DNA from: Yoonia vestfoldensis DSM 16212
GTDB lineage: Bacteria > Pseudomonadota > Alphaproteobacteria > Rhodobacterales > Rhodobacteraceae
Length of the DNA: 64,000 nucleotides
Assembly: GCF_000382265.1 (NCBI RefSeq)
Contig: NZ_KB907979.1
Coordinates: 124,001-188,000 of the forward strand
Direction of reading: 5' to 3'
Both the position numbers and the translations under genes were made by a program. Below are positions 26,706 through 35,459 of the stretch, piece by piece. The notes below the pieces were generated by a model. It was not told the origin of the DNA, made no database searches, and was given only the letters and a program-made list of their open reading frames with translations. Every line of letters begins with the position of its first letter. Positions within the stretch are counted from its first letter, which is position 1.

Positions 26706-27548
26706 TCAGGAACGGCCGACGAATTCAAAGCTGAACGTCGTCTGCGCGCCGGTGGGCGGCGGCGGAAATGGGGCCGCGCGGCGGATATGGTCCACTGCCA
26801 GCGCATCAAGCGTCGCCGACCCCGAAGAGCGCGCGACGCCGACTTCGGCCAGCGCGCCCGACCCCGCAATGGCAAAGCGGACCAAGACAATCCCGCGTGC
26901 GGTCGCACGCTGCGGGCGCAGTCGCGTGATCTGGCGCAGCACCTGACCGGGATAGGCGGCAGCGGCGGCCTGCCCGCTTGCACTGTCCGTCTGGTGTGCA
27001 GCACCCGCCGCTGCGGCCTGCCCTTGCGCCTGACCTTGCGCACTGCCCCGCGTGGCGTCCGTTTCGGCATTGCCTGCGGGGCGTGGGGCGGCCGCCCGTT
27101 GCACTGGCGCAGGCCGTGGTGCGGGGCGGGCGACCGGGCGCAGAGATGAAAGAGGTGCCGTCTCAGGCACGGCGCGGGTTAGCTCCGGCGCAACTGGCGG
27201 CGCTGTCTCGCGCACCGCCACCGTGGTTGCGGTTGTCGGGACAGGGGCGCTGGCGGGCTGGTCCGGTGCAACCGGCACGGCAAGATCGGCCACGGATGAG
27301 GCGGGCAAGACAAGGCTGCGTTCCGCCGCTGTCGCCGGCACGGCTGGCTGCGCGACAGGGGTGACAGGCACGGCGCCTGCCACGAAATCCTCGAAGGCGG
27401 CACCGAGGGCGGCGATATCTGGCACACCACCGCCTGCGATCTCAGTCGTCGGGGCCTGCGGCACGACAATCAACAGGCCCGCTGCATGCAAAGCCCCCGA
27501 CAGCGCCAATGCCGCAGCACCCCCGCCAAGAACGCGTAGCCGCATCAT
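26706..27548 (-). CDS. TonB-family energy-transducing protein
   Basis: A 280-residue protein with one N-terminal membrane anchor (about residues 5-25), a long proline- and alanine-rich periplasmic linker (residues 30-195) and a C-terminal TonB domain of about 80 residues (YPGQVLRQITRLRPQ, GIVLVRFAIAGSGALAEVGV, SSGSATLDALAVDHIRRAAP). It should pass proton-motive-force energy from ExbB/ExbD to the heme receptor encoded first in this operon. The start overlaps the stop of the preceding ExbD-like gene; two adjacent ATG codons make the exact start uncertain by one residue. Confidence 0.85.
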   Translation of the reverse strand: MMRLRVLGGGAAALALSGALHAAGLLIVVPQAPTTEIAGGGVPDIAALGAAFEDFVAGAVPVTPVAQPAVPATAAERSLVLPASSVADLAVPVAPDQPASAPVPTTATTVAVRETAPPVAPELTRAVPETAPLSSLRPVARPAPRPAPVQRAAAPRPAGNAETDATRGSAQGQAQGQAAAAGAAHQTDSASGQAAAAAYPGQVLRQITRLRPQRATARGIVLVRFAIAGSGALAEVGVARSSGSATLDALAVDHIRRAAPFPPPPTGAQTTFSFEFVGRS

Positions 27549-27931
27549 CGTGTCAGCCCCCGTTCGGTGACCAGCCGCACATCCCGACCCGTTTGCGCGC
27601 GCAGGCTTGCGGCCACCGCGATCAGGTCGCGCGCGGGCAGGTTCCGGTCTGGCAGGATGCGCAGCGGACCTTCGTCCACGGCGCGTGCGGCGGCGAATTC
27701 TTCCGGCGTGGTTGTCTGGCCGCGCCACAGCATCGCACCATCCGCGCGCAGCACCAGCGCATCGTCGGGCACGCGGGCGCTGGCCAGATCGGCATCGACC
27801 AGCCGCAAGTCAGGGTCCACGGGCCGGGCCACCTGCCCTGCGATCAGGAAGAAGACCAGCATCAGGAACACGATATTGATCAGCGCAATCGTCGGTTCGG
27901 GCTTGGCGCGGGGGGTGGGGGCAAGGCGCAT
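27545..27931 (-). CDS. ExbD-like biopolymer transport protein (second copy)
   Basis: A 128-residue protein with one membrane helix near residues 14-34 (TIALINIVFLMLVFFLIAGQ) and a periplasmic domain. The usual ExbD/TolR helix carries a proton-conducting Asp (for example P-L-I-D-V-x-F); here the matching spot is Asn (ALINIVFLML), so this copy may not conduct protons and may be regulatory or structural. It lies between the first ExbD-like gene (four-base gap) and tonB (ATGA overlap). Confidence 0.8.
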   Translation of the reverse strand: MRLAPTPRAKPEPTIALINIVFLMLVFFLIAGQVARPVDPDLRLVDADLASARVPDDALVLRADGAMLWRGQTTTPEEFAAARAVDEGPLRILPDRNLPARDLIAVAASLRAQTGRDVRLVTERGLTR

Positions 27932-27935
27932 CGGG

Positions 27936-28304
27936 TCAGCCTCCGATCAGGCGCAGGCTGACGCCCGGCACGGTCTGGGCCACGACCAGCACATCGACCA
28001 GCCGTTGGGCTGTCACATCCTCGGCCGGGGCGACCAGCACCAGCGCGCCGTCCAGCGTGCCAAGCGCGGCTGGCAGACCGGCCAAAGTCACCTCGGCCAC
28101 GTTGAGCGTGATGGCATCGGCGCTGATGCGCAAAAAGGCGGGCAGCGTGCCTTGGGCGGGGGCCCCGCCGGTCGCGGCCATGAAGGGCAGGTCCCCGAAA
28201 CCGGTAAAGGTCGATGACAGCATGAAAAACAGCAAGAGCAGAAAGATCACGTCGATCAGCGAGGTAAGCGACAGCCGCCGCCTGCGCAGCAGGGGCCTAG
28301 GCAT
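27936..28304 (-). CDS. ExbD-like biopolymer transport protein (first copy)
   Basis: A 122-residue protein with a basic N-terminus (RPLLRRRRLSL), one membrane helix holding the conserved Asp (SLIDVIFLLLLFFMLSSTF, D near residue 18) and a periplasmic domain ending VSLRLIGG. The Asp is the proton-pathway residue of the ExbD/TolR family, so this copy is the likely active partner of ExbB. The ATG at 28304 is preferred since it starts the usual short cytoplasmic tail and lies just inside the end of the ExbB gene. Confidence 0.85.
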   Translation of the reverse strand: MPRPLLRRRRLSLTSLIDVIFLLLLFFMLSSTFTGFGDLPFMAATGGAPAQGTLPAFLRISADAITLNVAEVTLAGLPAALGTLDGALVLVAPAEDVTAQRLVDVLVVAQTVPGVSLRLIGG

Positions 28305-28959
28305 GGGCCAGACCGCGCGGCACGACGGCATCCCCTTGCGCTGCCACCAGACCGGGGCGCAGCGCGCCTTCGATCAGCGCCTCGGCCATGCGCCGTTCCT
28401 GCGCCATGCGGCCTTCGAACCACGACAGGATCGCGGCCAGCGGCATTGCCACGGCCAGCCCTGCCGCCGTCGTCATCAAGGCGACCCAGATCCCGCCTGC
28501 CAGCACGGACGGATCGACGGTCTGTCCTGCGTCCTGCATCGCGCGGAAGGCCGCGATCATCCCCAGCACGGTGCCGAAAAGCCCCAGAAGTGGGGCGGTC
28601 TGCGCCACGACATCAATCAGGCGAAACCCGGCCTCTAGCCGCGCCAACCGCGCCTCGGCGTAGGTATAAAGCCTTTCGCGGGAGTCGCGCGCCTGCAAGG
28701 CCAGCGCCAGAAGCGGCCCCAGATGCGACGGCGCCGCCTCGGCCAAGGCCAGCGCGCGGGCCTGTTGGCCCGCATCGGACGCCGCACGCGCCGCCAGCAA
28801 GGGTGCGTGCCGCCCGACGCCAGCGGTATAGAACTGCACCAGTTTCCACAGCACGACCGCGCCTGACAGCACCGACAGCCCGATGATCAGCGCGACGACC
28901 CAACCGCCAAGGTCGATGAAACCCAGCAGCGCATCGCGCGCCTGATGAAGATGGATCAT
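28297..28959 (-). CDS. exbB: ExbB/TolQ/MotA-family proton channel protein
   Basis: A 220-residue protein with three membrane helices: about residues 15-40, 120-142 and 155-178. The TAPLLGLFGTVLGMIAAF and ALMTTAAGLAVAMPLAAIL segments are the conserved ExbB/TolQ helices. It forms the motor with the two ExbD-like proteins. The ATG at 28959 gives an N-terminus of normal length and overlaps the preceding stop as ATGA. The locus and neighbours point to heme uptake; a role in the Tol system is unlikely because tolR/A/B/pal are absent. Confidence 0.85.
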   Translation of the reverse strand: MIHLHQARDALLGFIDLGGWVVALIIGLSVLSGAVVLWKLVQFYTAGVGRHAPLLAARAASDAGQQARALALAEAAPSHLGPLLALALQARDSRERLYTYAEARLARLEAGFRLIDVVAQTAPLLGLFGTVLGMIAAFRAMQDAGQTVDPSVLAGGIWVALMTTAAGLAVAMPLAAILSWFEGRMAQERRMAEALIEGALRPGLVAAQGDAVVPRGLAHA

Positions 28960-29357
28960 TGCATCACCTCCACACCCGCGACCGACCCCGAAACGCGCAA
29001 CGCCTGCGCACAAGTTGCCGGTTCAGCACCCGTGCAGGACGCGACACCGTTGACCAGCACCTGCGCGATATCCGTGCAGGCGATCCCTGCCACATCGAAT
29101 TGCCGCACACGGCGCGACCCGAGCGGCAGGTCGCCCAGATCGAACAGCGTCAGCGCCGCAACCCGCCCTGCATGATCGAAAAGTACCGTTTCCAGCGCCA
29201 GCGTGGTCAAAGGCACCAGCGCGTTATCCGCGACAAAGGTCAGGCGACAGGCATTGTCCACCGGATCAAGCCGGTTGAGATCGAGCGCGATCCCGCCCGC
29301 ATCCTCTGCCGCCGCAGACCCTGCGACGGCAAGGGCAAGAAGTGTGATCCTTACCAT
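28956..29357 (-). CDS. Small secreted protein of the heme TonB operon, unknown
   Basis: A 133-residue protein with a signal peptide (MVRITLLALAVAGSAAAEDA, cleavage near residue 17) and four cysteines in the mature part, one in DNACRLTF and three in the C-terminal CTDIAQ, SCTGAEPATC pattern, so two disulfides are likely. It is embedded between the receptor gene (seven-base overlap) and exbB (ATGA overlap). I recall similar small proteins next to heme TonB systems in Rhodobacterales, but the function is not known to me. The start at 29357 is the only one that yields a signal peptide. Confidence 0.65.
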   Translation of the reverse strand: MVRITLLALAVAGSAAAEDAGGIALDLNRLDPVDNACRLTFVADNALVPLTTLALETVLFDHAGRVAALTLFDLGDLPLGSRRVRQFDVAGIACTDIAQVLVNGVASCTGAEPATCAQALRVSGSVAGVEVMQ

Positions 29358-31456
29358 GTGATCATCCGCGCAAGGCTGACCTTGACGCTCCGCCCGCGCC
29401 CTTCGTCCAAGGACAGGTTGTTGCGGTATTCGGTGTCGAACAGGTTTTCGACCGCCAATTGCACATCTAACCCGTCGAGCGCGCCAGTCTCGGGCTGCCA
29501 TGTCACGAAAATGTCCTGCGTGCTGTAGCCCTCAAACGCGGTCTGGGTGATCGCGCCGGTCGTGCTGCTGCGGGTCGCGGTGGTGATGTCGTCGACAAAA
29601 GTACCGCGCCAGCCGAATTCCAGCCCCTGATCGGGCAGCCGCCCGCCCAATGTCAGCGCCAGCGTATCGGCAGGCGTCGTGGGCAAGGTATAGTCGAACG
29701 TCCGGTCGGTGCCGCGCACGGTCGACAGGGCAAGCCTGCAGAACAGGCTTTGCATGTCATACCCCGCCTCAATCTCGGCACGTTCGAATGCGGCCTCGGA
29801 CAGGTTGGCAAAGAATACCGGGTCGCTGGGGGCCGTGACGCTGACCAGCCCGTCGATCCGGTTGCGGAAGGCGGTCAGTTTCAGTTGCAGATTGTCATCC
29901 GCCACAAACAGCCCGTCGCGGCTGTAGGTCAGGCCCAGTTCGACATTCGTTGCCTCTTCCTTGTCCAGATCAAGCGCGGGGGCCTTGGTGGTCGAGAAGG
30001 AATAGAGCTCGTCCAGCGTCGGCAGCCGTTCGGTGCGCGCGACCGACCCGAAAACGGACATATCATCTGTCACGTCGTATAGGGCGGCCAGCGTCAGCGC
30101 GCTGGCGTCGTCACTGACATTCTCACCGCCCGGCACGCCATCACCTGCCTCGCGTTCGGCAAAGTCGATCCGCCCGCCGGGGATGATGGTCAGCCGGTCA
30201 CCGAACACGAATTCGGATTGCGCATAGACGCCGATCTTGCGGTCGCTGCCTTCGGGGTGGAACCCGAGGATACCGGCACTGTCGGCGACACGGTCCTGCG
30301 ATGTCGCCTGCATTCCGAAGGTCAGGAAATTCTGCCAGCCCGCGCCGCTGAAATCGGCGGTGTTCTCGGCCTTCAGCATCGTCGTGCGATAGGCGTAGGT
30401 CACGTCGCAAAAGACGTTGGCATTGGACGCGAACGGCAGACAAGTCTGCGGCGCGCCCGCCGTGCTGCGCGCGTCGGATTGTTCCACGGTCGTGTCCGCA
30501 TAGGCCAGTTGCACGCGCGGATTGAACCAGCCGCCGCCCGCATTTTCCCATTCCACGCTCAGCGTATCGTCGACGACCGACCTGTCCACATTGCCAAAGG
30601 CCCCCGCAATCGGATCACCGCCGCCGGTCTGCGCCAGCGTCGTATCATCCGCGTCTGACAAGAACCGCTGTGCCGACAGCCGCAGGGTCTGCGTGTCGTT
30701 CAGCCGGAACGTGCCTTTGAGCAAGGCGGATGGTGCCTCGAATTCACTGCCGACGACCGGATTGCCTGCGCCATCCTCGAAATCCTCGGACCTGCGATAG
30801 CCGAGTGCGGCAAGGAATTCGGCCCCCTCGGTCGGCCGTGCGGCATAGATCAGCGACCCGAACTGGCCGTTGCCGTTGCTCTCAAACCCGTACTTCAGCC
30901 GCAGCGCGCCGGTGCCGTCTGCGGGGACGAAATCGCCCGCGTCCTTGGTTTCAAAGTTCACCACACCTCCGATTGCCCCCGAACCGTACAGCGTGGCCGA
31001 CCCCGGCCCGCGCAACACCTCGACCCGGCGGTAAAGCTCGGGGTCCGAAAAGAACGACCCCAACCGGTATTGTTCATAGAATTTCGGCACGCCATCGACG
31101 TTGACGATGATCCGCGCCTCGGATGCGGATTGTTCCGTCGCGCCAATCCCGCGGATGTTGAAGGCAAAGCCCAGCGGCCGGTCCGACCCTGCGGTCTGCG
31201 CGCCGGGCACGTTGCGCAGGATCTGGCCCACGTTGGCCGCCTGTTCGCGGTCGATGTCCTGCTGGTCCAGCACGCTGACCGCCTGTGGCGTGTCGATCGC
31301 GACCTTCTGCTGGCCAGCACCAAAGATCAGCCGCCCCAGAAAGGTGCCACTGTCCAGTTGTGTCTGTTGGGCGGCGGCTGTGCCCGCCGCAAGGATCGCT
31401 GTCGTCGTCAAAAGGCAGGTCATGCCCAGCCTGCGGGGGTGCATGCGCATCGTCAT
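29351..31456 (-). CDS. hmuR: TonB-dependent outer-membrane heme receptor
   Basis: A 701-residue receptor. The signal peptide is about residues 1-30, then a TonB box-like VAIDTPQAVSVLDQQDI, a plug domain (NVPGAQTAGSDRPLGFAFNI, RVEVLRGPGSATLYGSGAIG) and a beta barrel ending in an aromatic strand (RSVKVSLARMITW). The TALYGSGAIGG segment and barrel length fit heme/hemoglobin receptors. The His plus FRAP/NPNL-type motif of HemR proteins is only loosely recognisable (VARTERLPTLDELYS). The divergent hmuSTUV genes support heme as substrate. The ATG at 31456 has GGAG upstream; another in-frame ATG follows two codons later. Confidence 0.85.
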   Translation of the reverse strand: MTMRMHPRRLGMTCLLTTTAILAAGTAAAQQTQLDSGTFLGRLIFGAGQQKVAIDTPQAVSVLDQQDIDREQAANVGQILRNVPGAQTAGSDRPLGFAFNIRGIGATEQSASEARIIVNVDGVPKFYEQYRLGSFFSDPELYRRVEVLRGPGSATLYGSGAIGGVVNFETKDAGDFVPADGTGALRLKYGFESNGNGQFGSLIYAARPTEGAEFLAALGYRRSEDFEDGAGNPVVGSEFEAPSALLKGTFRLNDTQTLRLSAQRFLSDADDTTLAQTGGGDPIAGAFGNVDRSVVDDTLSVEWENAGGGWFNPRVQLAYADTTVEQSDARSTAGAPQTCLPFASNANVFCDVTYAYRTTMLKAENTADFSGAGWQNFLTFGMQATSQDRVADSAGILGFHPEGSDRKIGVYAQSEFVFGDRLTIIPGGRIDFAEREAGDGVPGGENVSDDASALTLAALYDVTDDMSVFGSVARTERLPTLDELYSFSTTKAPALDLDKEEATNVELGLTYSRDGLFVADDNLQLKLTAFRNRIDGLVSVTAPSDPVFFANLSEAAFERAEIEAGYDMQSLFCRLALSTVRGTDRTFDYTLPTTPADTLALTLGGRLPDQGLEFGWRGTFVDDITTATRSSTTGAITQTAFEGYSTQDIFVTWQPETGALDGLDVQLAVENLFDTEYRNNLSLDEGRGRSVKVSLARMITW

Positions 31457-31540
31457 TCCGAGTCTCCATCCGGATAAATTGTTTTCGGCTGGCTGTTCGG
31501 CTGGCATGTCTCAAGGTGTCTTGACCCCCGACGAGCGGTG

Positions 31541-31567
31541 TTCTAATTAACCTGATAGAAACAGTCA
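31541..31567. promoter_or_regulatory. Candidate iron-responsive site between hmuR and hmuS
   Basis: TGA-N9-TCA at 31553-31567 fits the Iron-Rhodo-box (RirA) pattern known from alphaproteobacteria. An overlapping TTCTA...TAGAA inverted repeat at 31541-31560 resembles split halves of the Irr control element. The site is in the 214-base gap between two divergent heme-uptake operons, where iron control would be expected. The consensus is loose, so chance occurrence cannot be excluded. Confidence 0.4.
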
Positions 31568-31670
31568 AGTACTGCGCCAGATCTTCCAGCCATGCCCTTT
31601 GCGGCAACGCCAGATCCGGGACCTCGCGCTTCCACGCCTGCCCAATGCGGGCCTAACGGAGGTCAAACCC

Positions 31671-32711
31671 ATGATTCTATCCCCCGACCGCGCCGCGGCG
31701 ATTGCCACCGCCCGCGCCGAGAAACCGAAAATGCGCGAACGCGATCTCGCCGATGTGCTGGGCATCCGCGAGGCAGAGATCCTTGCCGCCGATCTGGGGC
31801 ATGGCGTGCGCCGCATCATCGCGGACCCTGACCAGCTCTTGCCGCGTGTGGCGGCGCTGGGTGATGTGATGGCGCTGACGCGCAATGATTTCTGCGTGCA
31901 TGAACGGCGCGGCCAGTACACGGATTTTCATGCAGGCGCACATGCGGCGATGGTGCTTGGCCCCGATATCGACCTGCGGATCTTTCCGCGCCACTGGGTC
32001 CACGGTTTTGCGGTCGAACGCACCGGGGCAGACGGCACACGGCGCAGCCTGCAGGTGTTCGACGCCGCAGGCGATGCGGTCCACAAGATTTATCTGGGGC
32101 CAGACTCCGACCTTGCCGCATTTGATGCGCTGGTCACCGATCTGGCGGTGGCCGATGACGCGCCTTTCGATCTGGCGCCGCGCGCCTTGCCCGAACCTGT
32201 GCGCGTAAACGACGCCAAGCTGGGCGAATTGCGCAGTGCTTGGGAAAAGATGACCGATACGCACCAGTTTCTTGCGCTGACCAGCCGTTTGAAATTCGAC
32301 CGCCTGGGCGCATACCGGTCCATCGGTGCGCCCTGGGCTGTGCCGCTGCCGGTCAACGCCGTCGAACAGGCGCTGGGGCAAGCGAGGGCGCAGGGCGTGC
32401 CGATCATGGTCTTTGTCGGCAATCGCGGCTGTATCCAGATCCATTCCGGCCCTGTCGCACGACTGGGACCGATGGGGCCGTGGTTCAACGTGCTGGACCC
32501 CCGTTTCAACCTGCATCTGCGCGCCGACAAGGTGGCCGAGGTCTGGCTGGTGCGCAAACCCACCAAACGCGGCGACGCCATTTCGGTCGAGGCGTTCGAC
32601 AAGGACGGCCGCCTGATCCTGCAGATTTTCGGCAAACGCAGCGAGGCCGCGACCGATACCGGCGCTTGGGATGCTTTGGCCGAAGCCTTGGCAGGCGAGG
32701 TGGTGGCATGA
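31671..32711 (+). CDS. hmuS: Heme-handling protein HmuS/HemS
   Basis: A 346-residue cytoplasmic protein of the HemS/HmuS family, made of two similar halves of about 170 residues (ARAEKPKMRERDLADVLGIREAE starts the first, LGELRSAWEKMTDTHQF the second). Conserved stretches include GHGVRRI, NDFCVHERRGQY and FVGNRGCIQIHSGP. HmuS proteins bind heme delivered by the ABC importer and act in transfer or breakdown. The ATG at 31671 has GGAGG eight bases upstream and matches the usual family length; the open frame extending 24 residues upstream is rejected. It overlaps hmuT as ATGA. Confidence 0.9.
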   Translation: MILSPDRAAAIATARAEKPKMRERDLADVLGIREAEILAADLGHGVRRIIADPDQLLPRVAALGDVMALTRNDFCVHERRGQYTDFHAGAHAAMVLGPDIDLRIFPRHWVHGFAVERTGADGTRRSLQVFDAAGDAVHKIYLGPDSDLAAFDALVTDLAVADDAPFDLAPRALPEPVRVNDAKLGELRSAWEKMTDTHQFLALTSRLKFDRLGAYRSIGAPWAVPLPVNAVEQALGQARAQGVPIMVFVGNRGCIQIHSGPVARLGPMGPWFNVLDPRFNLHLRADKVAEVWLVRKPTKRGDAISVEAFDKDGRLILQIFGKRSEAATDTGAWDALAEALAGEVVA

Positions 32712-33568
32712 TCCGCCAAATCACAACCAGCCTTGCGGCGGTGGTGGCGCTGGCCCCTGCAGCCTTTGCCGACACGCCGTCGCGCGTTGTCGCTGCGGGC
32801 GGGTCTGTCGCGGAAATCATCCATGCGCTGGGCGCGGGCGAGGCTTTGATCGCACGCGATACCACGTCATCTTTCCCGCCCGAGGTCGCAGCCTTGCCCG
32901 ATATAGGCTATGTGCGCGCGCTGTCGGCGGAAAACCTGATCGCGATGGACCCGGACATGATCATCGCCGAACATGATGCAGGCCCGCCCGAAGTGCTGGA
33001 TATGCTGGCGCGGACAGATATCCCGCTGGTAATGGTGCCCCAGGCGCTAACCCCTGACGGTGTGGCCGCCAAGATCGCCACTGTGGCCGCCGCACTTGAC
33101 CTGCCCGAGGCAGGCGCCGCCCTGCAGGCCGAGGTCGCAGCGCAGCTGGAGGCGGCACGGATCGCGGGCGATGCCTTGCCGACCGCCCCGCGCGTGATGT
33201 TCATCCTGTCGATGCAGGGGGGCCGCTTGCTGGTCGGCGGGGCGGGCACCTCTGCCGAGGCGATGATCGACATGGCCGGTGGCACAAATGCCGTCACGGG
33301 GCTGGAAGGCTACAAGCCGCTGACAGACGAGGCCGCCATTGCCGCGAACCCTGACCTGATCCTGATGATGGACCGTGGTGGGGATCACGCCGTGACACGT
33401 GCCGATATCACCGCCCATCCGGCCTTGGGGCTGACCGATGCCGCCCTCAACGGGCGTGTCGTCACGATGGACGGGCTCTATCTGCTGGGCTTTGGCCCGC
33501 GCACGGGGGCTGCGGCGCTGGAGCTGAACAGCCACCTGCGCCTGCTGGCGGATGAGGGGGAAGGCTGA
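32708..33568 (+). CDS. hmuT: Periplasmic heme-binding protein HmuT
   Basis: A 286-residue protein with a signal peptide (MIRQITTSLAAVVALAPAAF, cleavage after AFA) and a two-lobed fold of the BtuF/FhuD type: RVVAAGGSVAEIIHALGAGE, then LSAENLIAMDPDMIIAEHDAG and a C-terminal FGPRTGAAALELNSHL. In this family a Tyr or Met ligates heme; the sequence does not let me choose. It delivers heme to HmuUV. The start overlaps the hmuS stop, and the in-frame extension upstream is inside hmuS. Confidence 0.9.
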   Translation: MIRQITTSLAAVVALAPAAFADTPSRVVAAGGSVAEIIHALGAGEALIARDTTSSFPPEVAALPDIGYVRALSAENLIAMDPDMIIAEHDAGPPEVLDMLARTDIPLVMVPQALTPDGVAAKIATVAAALDLPEAGAALQAEVAAQLEAARIAGDALPTAPRVMFILSMQGGRLLVGGAGTSAEAMIDMAGGTNAVTGLEGYKPLTDEAAIAANPDLILMMDRGGDHAVTRADITAHPALGLTDAALNGRVVTMDGLYLLGFGPRTGAAALELNSHLRLLADEGEG

Positions 33569-34635
33569 TGGTCGCCCTTGCCGATACCCCCGTGATGGCG
33601 GGCGACAGGTCCCAGCGCGCGCGGCGTGTGGCCTTCGGGCTGGCGGGGCTGTTGGGGCTGACCGGCCTTCTCAGCCTGTCGCATGGCGCGTCGGGCGTGC
33701 GCCTCGACCTTGTGCTGCAAAACTGGCTCGCGGGCGAGGCTGTCCCCGCACGCGACTGGCTGATCCTGTGGGAAATCCGGCTGCCACGGATGCTGACCGG
33801 CGTGCTGGTCGGCGCGTCACTGGCCGTGGGCGGCGCGGTGATGCAGGGCCTGTTCCGCAATCCGCTGGCCGATCCCGGGCTGGTCGGTGTCGGTGCCGGG
33901 GCGGGTCTGGGTGCGGTGCTGGCCATCGTGCTGGGCGGACAGGCGCCTGCATGGGTCGCTGCTTGGCTGGGCTGGAACATGGTGCCGGTTGCGGCTTTTA
34001 TCGGTGGCTGGCTGTCGACCATGGTGCTTTACCGCGTTTCGACCCGCGCGGGGCGCACCTCGACTGCAACGATGCTGCTGGCGGGGATCGCACTTGGCGC
34101 GCTGGCGGGGGCGGCGACGGGGATCCTCGTCTATATTGCGGATGACCGGCAATTGCGCGACCTGACCTTCTGGGGTCTGGGGTCGCTGGGCGGCGCGTCA
34201 TGGCCCAAGATCGCGGCGGCCGGTCCCGTCATGCTGCTGGCGCTGCTGGCTGCACCTTTTCTGGCGCGCGGGCTGAACGGGCTGTCCTTGGGTGAGGCTG
34301 CGGCGCATCACATCGGGCTGCCGGTGCAACGGGTCAAACATGTGGCCATCCTAACGGTTGCTGCGGCGACTGGGGCCGCCGTGGCGGTATCGGGCGGCAT
34401 CGGGTTTATCGGGATCGTGGTGCCGCATCTGCTGCGGCTCGCCACAGGGCCGGACCACCGCTATCTGCTGGTCAATGCAGCTTTGCTGGGCGCGACGCTT
34501 TTGCTGCTGGCCGATCTGATCGCGCGCAGCATCATCGCACCAGCCGAACTGCCCATCGGGATCGTCACGGCGGTGATCGGCGCGCCGGTGTTCCTGTGGA
34601 TCCTGCTGCGCCGCCGTGGCTTGGTGGATTTGTGA
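33568..34635 (+). CDS. hmuU: Heme ABC transporter permease HmuU
   Basis: A 355-residue FecCD-family permease with about ten membrane helices. The diagnostic LILWEIRLPRMLTGVLVGAS segment, GAVMQGLFRNPLADPGLVGV and the C-terminal GFIGIVVPHLLRLATGPDHR are all present. It dimerises and couples to HmuV. The start shares the last base of the hmuT stop (TGATG), and the hmuV start shares the last base of its own stop. Confidence 0.93.
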   Translation: MVALADTPVMAGDRSQRARRVAFGLAGLLGLTGLLSLSHGASGVRLDLVLQNWLAGEAVPARDWLILWEIRLPRMLTGVLVGASLAVGGAVMQGLFRNPLADPGLVGVGAGAGLGAVLAIVLGGQAPAWVAAWLGWNMVPVAAFIGGWLSTMVLYRVSTRAGRTSTATMLLAGIALGALAGAATGILVYIADDRQLRDLTFWGLGSLGGASWPKIAAAGPVMLLALLAAPFLARGLNGLSLGEAAAHHIGLPVQRVKHVAILTVAAATGAAVAVSGGIGFIGIVVPHLLRLATGPDHRYLLVNAALLGATLLLLADLIARSIIAPAELPIGIVTAVIGAPVFLWILLRRRGLVDL

Positions 34636-35423
34636 TGCTGAGCATTCGCTCTCTGCGCGCCTCTCTCGGTCGGACACCCGTGTTGCACGGGATCAGCGCC
34701 AGCGCCGCCGCCGGCCGGATCGTCGCGGTGATCGGGCCAAACGGGTCGGGCAAGACCACGCTCTTGCGCGCCATTTCCGGCGATGTCGCCTATGACGGGC
34801 GGATCGCGCTGGACGGGGATGATCTGGCCGACCTCAAACCATGGGAGCTTGCCGCGCGGCGCGGCGTGCTGCCACAAGCGGCGGCGCTGGCCTTTCCTTT
34901 CACCGTGGCCGAGGTCGTGCGCCTTGGGCTGACCAGCGGCACGCAGGCGGACCGGGCCGACCTGATCGGGCGCGCGCTGGCCGAGGTCGATCTGGCCGGC
35001 TTTTCAGGGCGGTATTATCAGGAATTGTCCGGTGGTCAGCAGGCGCGTGTGCAACTGGCCCGCGTGCGCGCGCAGGTCTGGGAACCGGTCGTCGCAGGCC
35101 GCCCCCGCTGGCTGTTTCTGGACGAACCTGTCGCCGCACTGGATATTGCGCACCAGATCGGCGTGATGCGCGTGCTACGCCGCTTTGCCGATGCAGGGGG
35201 CGGTGTGGTTATCGTGCTGCATGACCTGAACCTTGCCGCGATGGTGGCCGACGATGTCTGGCTGATTAATGACGGGTTGCTTCTGGACGCTGGATCGCCC
35301 GCGCGGGTCATCGGCGGGCCAGCCCTGGCCGAGGCCTACGGCTGTCCGATCAAGGCGAACCGCCTGCCCGACGCGCAAGCGACATTCGTGCTGCCGCATG
35401 GGCTGTGGACGGCTGCGGGTTGA
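34635..35423 (+). CDS. hmuV: Heme ABC transporter ATP-binding protein HmuV
   Basis: A 262-residue ATPase with Walker A (GPNGSGKTT), LSGGQQARVQLARV signature, Walker B (WLFLDEPVAALDIAH) and the H-loop (VVIVLHDLN). The N-terminal LRASLGRTPVLHGISASAAA is usual for HmuV. It powers heme import through HmuU. It ends the operon and converges with the PQQ dehydrogenase gene across 36 bases. The ATG at 34635 is chosen since it overlaps the upstream stop. Confidence 0.93.
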   Translation: MLSIRSLRASLGRTPVLHGISASAAAGRIVAVIGPNGSGKTTLLRAISGDVAYDGRIALDGDDLADLKPWELAARRGVLPQAAALAFPFTVAEVVRLGLTSGTQADRADLIGRALAEVDLAGFSGRYYQELSGGQQARVQLARVRAQVWEPVVAGRPRWLFLDEPVAALDIAHQIGVMRVLRRFADAGGGVVIVLHDLNLAAMVADDVWLINDGLLLDAGSPARVIGGPALAEAYGCPIKANRLPDAQATFVLPHGLWTAAG

Positions 35424-35459
35424 AACGCGCGGGCAACAGATGCGGCATCGCGACCAGCC

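Noticed and set aside
28297-28959. ExbB-like protein as TolQ or MotA.
   Set aside because: No tol/pal or flagellar genes are near; it is flanked by a receptor, ExbD-like genes and tonB.
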